Shown piece after piece: positions 59,991-64,000 of a stretch of 64,000 nucleotides of DNA (the stretch's first letter is position 1; every line of letters begins with the position of its first letter). A model generated the notes under the pieces. It saw only the letters and a list, made by a program, of their open reading frames with translations. It ran no database searches and was not told where the DNA came from. Source of the stretch: Euglena gracilis (taxonomy: Eukaryota > Euglenida > Euglenophyceae > Euglenales); assembly GCA_039621445.1 (NCBI GenBank), contig CP154955.1, positions 39,254,426 to 39,318,425 on the forward strand, given 5' to 3'. Position numbers and translations under genes: made by a program.

Positions 59991-60287
59991 ATGCTCCGGT
60001 TTTTGGAGGTCTTTGGGGCGGTGATGGCGGTCTGCGTGTTTATTCACAAAACTGGTTCCTCCATTATCGTTCCCCCTCAGGCTCTCACCGTGCAGTATAC
60101 CGCCTCGCGGTATGTACACGAATCTGAAATGAAAGTTGCAACAATGGAAAAGGAGAATCAGAAGAACGAGATGGAGCTCAGGGAGATGAAGCTGAAGAAC
60201 GAGATGGAGCTCAGGGAGATGAAGCAGAAACTTGAGATTACAGAAATGGTGCAAGCACATGAACAGGCTTTTACTTCAAAAAATTAA
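59991..60287 (+). CDS. Coiled-coil membrane-associated protein, family of the tandem array
   Basis: The open frame extends up to an ATG at 59856, but tatatatt at about 59875 could be the TATA box, so I prefer the ATG at 59991. It then encodes a hydrophobic stretch (FLEVFGAVMAVCVFI), a linker with QYTASRYVHESEMK, and about 55 residues of charged heptads (EMELREMKLKNEMELREMKQ has an internal duplication) ending in stop at 60287. Downstream, 60300-60450 in another frame has FLCSALLGVQEKKLKQVP, equivalent to the array's LPEKKLQ block, so an intron or frameshift may join them. All parts are also present, decayed, in the array at 5-16 kb. Function unknown. Confidence 0.5.
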   Translation: MLRFLEVFGAVMAVCVFIHKTGSSIIVPPQALTVQYTASRYVHESEMKVATMEKENQKNEMELREMKLKNEMELREMKQKLEITEMVQAHEQAFTSKN

Positions 60288-60299
60288 AAAAAACAGTTT

Positions 60300-60456
60300 G
60301 TTTGAGAAAAAGCCTGTCTCTGAAAGGTTTTTGTGCTCGGCGTTGCTAGGTGTCCAGGAGAAGAAGCTCAAGCAGGTTCCAATTAACTTTTCTTTTTGCA
60401 GTAATTATATTTCTTCTGTGTCACAGGTGAGTGAAATGCTCAAGAAAAGTCAGTGA
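60300..60456 (+). pseudogene. Possible second exon of the coiled-coil gene
   Basis: Contains FEKKPVSERFLCSALLGVQE and EKKLKQ, collinear with the array's KRILYCVLSGLPEKHLLQ. It ends with stop at 60454-60456. It is in a different frame from the main ORF; no clear GT-AG pair joins them. Confidence 0.35.
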
Positions 60457-60829
60457 TGCCCAATGATGAAAAGCCAATGATGCAAGCACCTGTTCACCTT
60501 GGACAAGTTCACCGCGAAGTTTACCCTGAACATGTACACCACCACGTTACCGCAGACCGACACGTTTGGACCTTGGCTTTCGTTCGAACTTTCACCGTTT
60601 GACAGTGGGAATGTGCAAGTTTTGTTGACATTGATTGTGGAAGTAATTGTCTGGAAAAGGGCTTTTGGAAGGGAACAACGCATCTTTGAAGGTTAGGGTG
60701 AAAAAAAGACACATTGTGACTGGGTTGCATTTTTACTTCAAAAATTGCAAATCGTCAAAGATGGTTGATTTCAAGTTTTGCAATTACCCTGCCCAAAAAG
60801 GGTACAAACCACCCCCACCCAGGGTTTCA

Positions 60830-61290
60830 TATAAGGAGGGCGTACATGGTTTAGGTGGGGGGGGTGTCCCCCAACCCCCCCCTCCTGGCCCTCAGGGGGG
60901 GGTCTGGACCACCCCCCCCACCTGCCCGGGGGGGTCCGGACCGACCCTCGGGGGCAGGGTTGGTTGGGAAGCCCTTCGGTATTGAGGTAGGTGGTAGGGG
61001 GGGTCCCGACCACCTCCCCCCTGGGGGTGTAAGGTGGTAGGGGGGGGGTCGGGCAATTGCTTAAGCACTGAACGAGCCCCCCCGGGGGGTGGGTGACTGG
61101 TTTTTCAGAGTGACTGACTGGTTTTTGGCCCGGACCCTTCCCCCCCCCAGGGGGGGTCGGCCAGGAGTGGGCAAAAGTGGCTTGAGTGACCACGGCGCCG
61201 AAGGCGCCGGAAAATTTTTTTTGGCCTAAAGTGACTGGAAAGTGGCCGTTTCTGAGTGGCAGAACCCCCCCCGGGGGGGGTAGTGACTGG
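60830..61290. repeat. G/C-tract hairpin series
   Basis: Alternating cccccc and gggggg runs with ccaccccccc, ggtaggggggg and gtgactgg words (twelve gtgac(t)gg copies between 61087 and 61390). ggcgccgaaggcgcc hairpin at 61194-61209. No defined ends. Confidence 0.55.
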
Positions 61291-61439
61291 CTGGTTTTTT
61301 TGTGTTGTTTTTTTTGTTTTGTTTTATTTTTTTTTTTTTTTTTTGTTTTTGTTTTTTTTTTTTTTTGAAAGTGAGTGAGTGACTGGTTTTAAAAAAAAGT
61401 GGAGTGACCCCCCTCCCCCCCCCGCGGGTCGGTAAGCAA

Positions 61440-62472
61440 TTGTATGGGGGGGTCGCTGAGCTCTTATCTCTTTAGAGTAAGAGCGAAGCTTACCACCAGG
61501 GGAAAGTTGGGGGTCGGACCCGCCCCCCCTCCCCCGGCCCCCCCCTCTGGGTAGACCGTGAAAACCGCGGATTATCACCATGACCCCGGCCCGGTTCCCG
61601 AAATTTTTTTTCCAGATGCGAGCAACTGGATTCCTAGTTTCCGAATCACCTGGGTTTGACCCCCAACTCCCCGCCAGGCCCGAGTTATTCACGCGCGTAG
61701 GGGTCCAAACTGGGTAGGCTTTACCCGCCCCCCTGGATAAGCCCCCCCTTTGGACTCTGCCATTTCGGCCAAAATAGTTTCAATTTTCAAAATATCTCCA
61801 AAATGAAGCAAAATCAAAGGAAATGTCCGGAGACCTAATTTGAAGCCCTTGGAACGCCCCATCCACTGGTATTTTGATTTCCCCGCAACTCCCCGCCTGG
61901 CCCGAGATACGGCCGTTTTCGGCGCAGATGGCCGTTTTGCACACTTTCCCCACTGTTCGAATTAGCCGTTTTCGGGGGGTCAAAAAATCGACGTATTCAA
62001 AATTTCTCGAAAACGATGCAAAATCAAAGGAAATGTCCGGAGACCTAAATTGAAGCCTTGGAGCGCTCTATCTGCTGGGATTTTGGTTTCCCCGAAACTC
62101 CCCGCCCAGCCCGAGATACGGGCGTTTTTTTTGGCCAATTTGGGCCATTTCAGGCCATTTTGTACACTTTTCCCTCTGTTCGACTTAGCCGTTTTCGGCC
62201 AAAAAAAGTCGAAAAAAATCGAAAAATTTTTTTTGCCCGAAACGATGTTTTTTGGCCTCCCGGACCCAGAAAAACTGTTTTTGAGCCGAAAATGAGCGTT
62301 TTTCGACCCACCAGCGCCCCGTTTTGGGCCGCCGACCCATTGACTTTGGGTCAGAACCGGGTCAAAAAAGTCGAAAAAATCGAAAAAATTTTTTTTGCCT
62401 GAAACGATGTTTTTCGGCCTCCGGGACCCGGAAAAACTGTTTTTGAGCCGAAAACGAGCGTTTTTCGACCCG
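61440..62472. repeat. Dispersed repeat block S (third copy)
   Basis: Same order as at 47850-49090, starting with the CTCTTA hairpin (61453-61496) and gattatcaccatgacc, then cagatgcgagcaactgg, the ~190-bp and ~161-bp tandem units (aagtcgaaaaa at 62207 and 62368). It stops abruptly at gacccgccagctgac, where a new unit begins. Confidence 0.75.
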
Positions 62473-63006
62473 CCAGCTGACGACCTTTTGACGTCGACCG
62501 CCGGGCGGCGGAGTTTTTCCTCTTAGAAGGCCTTTTTAAGGGCGGTTTGGCTCTAATTTTAAGGCTTTCTAAAGATTTCACTTAAAATTCCCTCTCCTAG
62601 GGCGCCCATGGTTTGGTTGTGCAAGGAGAGAGAATGAGTGATGCTAGGTATTCCCAAAGGGCGATTTTGGGTCTATTTAGCATAATTTAAGCTTTTTATG
62701 CATTTTTCCTTTGGTTTTAAAGGAAAATGTTGGATTTGGTGAGAGCGCTTGCAAGCGCTTGGAACAGATTTTTCTGAGATTGGCGCCTGAGTTCCTGGAG
62801 TTTTTGCAGGGGTTTGCAAAGCTCAATAATGATGGAATTCAGCATAATTTATCAAAATCAAGTGGGGAAACCCTGATTTTGACCTGGGTTGGTTGATTTT
62901 GATGCAATGGGCTAGAATTTGGGACTTGAGAGCGCTTAGGAATCAGCGCACTCAATCCTAAATTTAACTGCCCATCAGGGGCATCAAAATCATATTCTCT
63001 TCACAG
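62473..63006 (+). other. 5' region of the right-hand gene or element
   Basis: Sharp change to sequence without homopolymers. Contains a ggaaaccctgattttgacc text with a nearby inverted copy, an agagcgcttgcaagcgctt palindrome (62742-62760), and ends in tattctcttcacag, a strong splice-acceptor-like sequence at 63006. It may be a 5' UTR with an intron. Confidence 0.45.
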
Positions 63007-63583
63007 GGTTTTCCTCTTTACCTTTCACACCATTGCATTTGTTGTGGCAATTACAATCAATTACATTCAAGAATTGAATTTGGAATTACATTTGCAAATG
63101 GAAAGTCCACAAATTGAAAGCAATCAATCAATTGAAGAAGGTGAGGTTTGCCTTCCCCCCGCCTCATCTGTGAGAAAAGGGGCAGGGGGGTGGGATTCCT
63201 CAACTCAGGCAACCACAGGCCAAATTTCACCCCAAAACCCCCCTTTTGGCCCAGAAACTGTGAGAAATGACACCCAGTGGGGGGTGTTGGGTCTCACTGG
63301 TTCAGCTGAGCAGGGAGGGGTTGAAACCCCAAAGGCACCCCCCTTGGAGATCCCAGTGAAACCCCCCTCAGGGGTCAGGGAGGGTCCACTGGGAAGTTCT
63401 TCCTTGGAAATGATGGCCCAGTTTCGGCCACAGGGGGGTGCAGAATGGGAAAAAATTTCCGACACATGTCGGCTCGAGGAGCCAAAAAACGATCCTACGC
63501 CGGAAACTGGCCCGGGCGGGGGCGTTTCCGCTTCACCCCAGTGCTGCCGGGGGACATGGCAGCACGGGTGTGAAACATGGTAA
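63007..63583 (+). CDS. Unrecognised coding-looking frame after a splice acceptor
   Basis: Open from the acceptor at 63006/63007. The first ATG is at 63095 (MESPQIESNQSIEEGEVCLP). Pro/Gly/Glu-rich, no domain recognised; stop at 63583. An internal AAG followed by GTGAGG at 63140 could be a donor site. It overlaps the frame that continues to the window edge, so a frameshift, intron or overlapping gene arrangement such as gag-pol is possible. Confidence 0.4.
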
Positions 63584-64000
63584 GCAGAGGTTGATCCTTC
63601 AGCCATCTGTCGGAAATTTTGGGTTGGAAATCCCTGCTCAGAATGTTTTCTTTGATGATCAGCCAATGGCCCAATCTCAGATGGCAAATCTGACGATTGG
63701 AGTTTCGGGGCACAAGGAGTTGGGACCCGAAACCAGTTTGGCTGGGCTCAGAACCCCCACAAATATGGGACAGATGTTGGAATTTCAGGGTGGGGATGGC
63801 CAGGTTGTCATTTCCAACCAACCGTGTTTTCCAGAGCCTTTTTCAGGGGTTTTGCCTTTGCAAAATATGGGGTACGGTTTTGTGCTGCCTGAGTTGCAAC
63901 CTCTCCCAGACTTTTCATGGGTGCAAAGTTTAGGGAATCTGCCATCATTACCCGCTTTTGCATTGCCTTTGCCTCCAGCTCAACCTGTTTTTTCAACACC
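63414..64000 (+). CDS. Partial open frame running off the window
   Basis: No stop for 195 codons up to the edge, in a different frame from the previous entry. It begins with a basic segment (KTILRRKLARAGAF) and continues Pro/Gln/Leu-rich (GNLPSLPAFALPLPPAQP). Composition is normal and free of G tracts. The lack of stops supports coding, but the product and the true start are unknown. It could be the first ORF of a retroelement or a host gene. Confidence 0.45.

Noticed and set aside
63205-63687. 160-codon minus-strand frame
   Set aside because: Antisense of two better supported plus-strand frames and without a motif.

Overview
The window looks like nuclear DNA from a eukaryote, probably a protist or alga. 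It is repeat-rich and gene-poor. The reasons are a chromovirus-type LTR retrotransposon end, polypyrimidine-plus-CAG splice-acceptor sequences in front of reading frames, long microsatellites, nested terminal-inverted-repeat (TIR) elements, and no bacterial operon structure, rRNA or phage genes. I cannot name the organism. Most long open frames are side effects of G/C tracts and microsatellites; only a handful look like real or once-real coding sequence.

Layout. 1-890: decayed 3' end of a Ty3/gypsy chromovirus pol (integrase, GPY/F module, chromodomain). 1282-1984: (GT)n. 2.9-16.6 kb: a direct tandem array with a ~1.6-1.8 kb period, carrying minus-strand pseudogene copies of a coiled-coil gene family. 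An apparently more intact relative lies at 59.9-60.3 kb. 18.7-31.4 kb: three copies of a large non-coding TIR element built around the palindromic word GCGCAAATGCGC. The middle copy is split by a 1.3 kb element carrying a broken tyrosine-recombinase-like gene with a PHD finger, and the related copy supplies the empty site. 31.4-62.5 kb: a dense mosaic of nested small TIR elements and dispersed repeat blocks. It holds two more recombinase-like copies (41.5-42.5 kb and 44.4-45.2 kb) and many short elements flanked by TA or 3-bp duplications. 62.5-64 kb: the start of a different, coding-looking unit that runs off the edge.

The most interesting signal is a rule shared by several unrelated-looking element groups. 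Each group keeps fixed terminal sequences and fixed target-site behaviour, while each copy carries its own short word repeated many times in both orientations, and the word differs between copies. The recombinase elements show it best: the scaffold around the word is alignable between the 25.8 kb and 41.5 kb copies, but the word is replaced everywhere at once. This suggests co-replaced recognition iterons or a copying process that homogenises words within an element. All of this was read by eye from the sequence; no alignment or database search was run.
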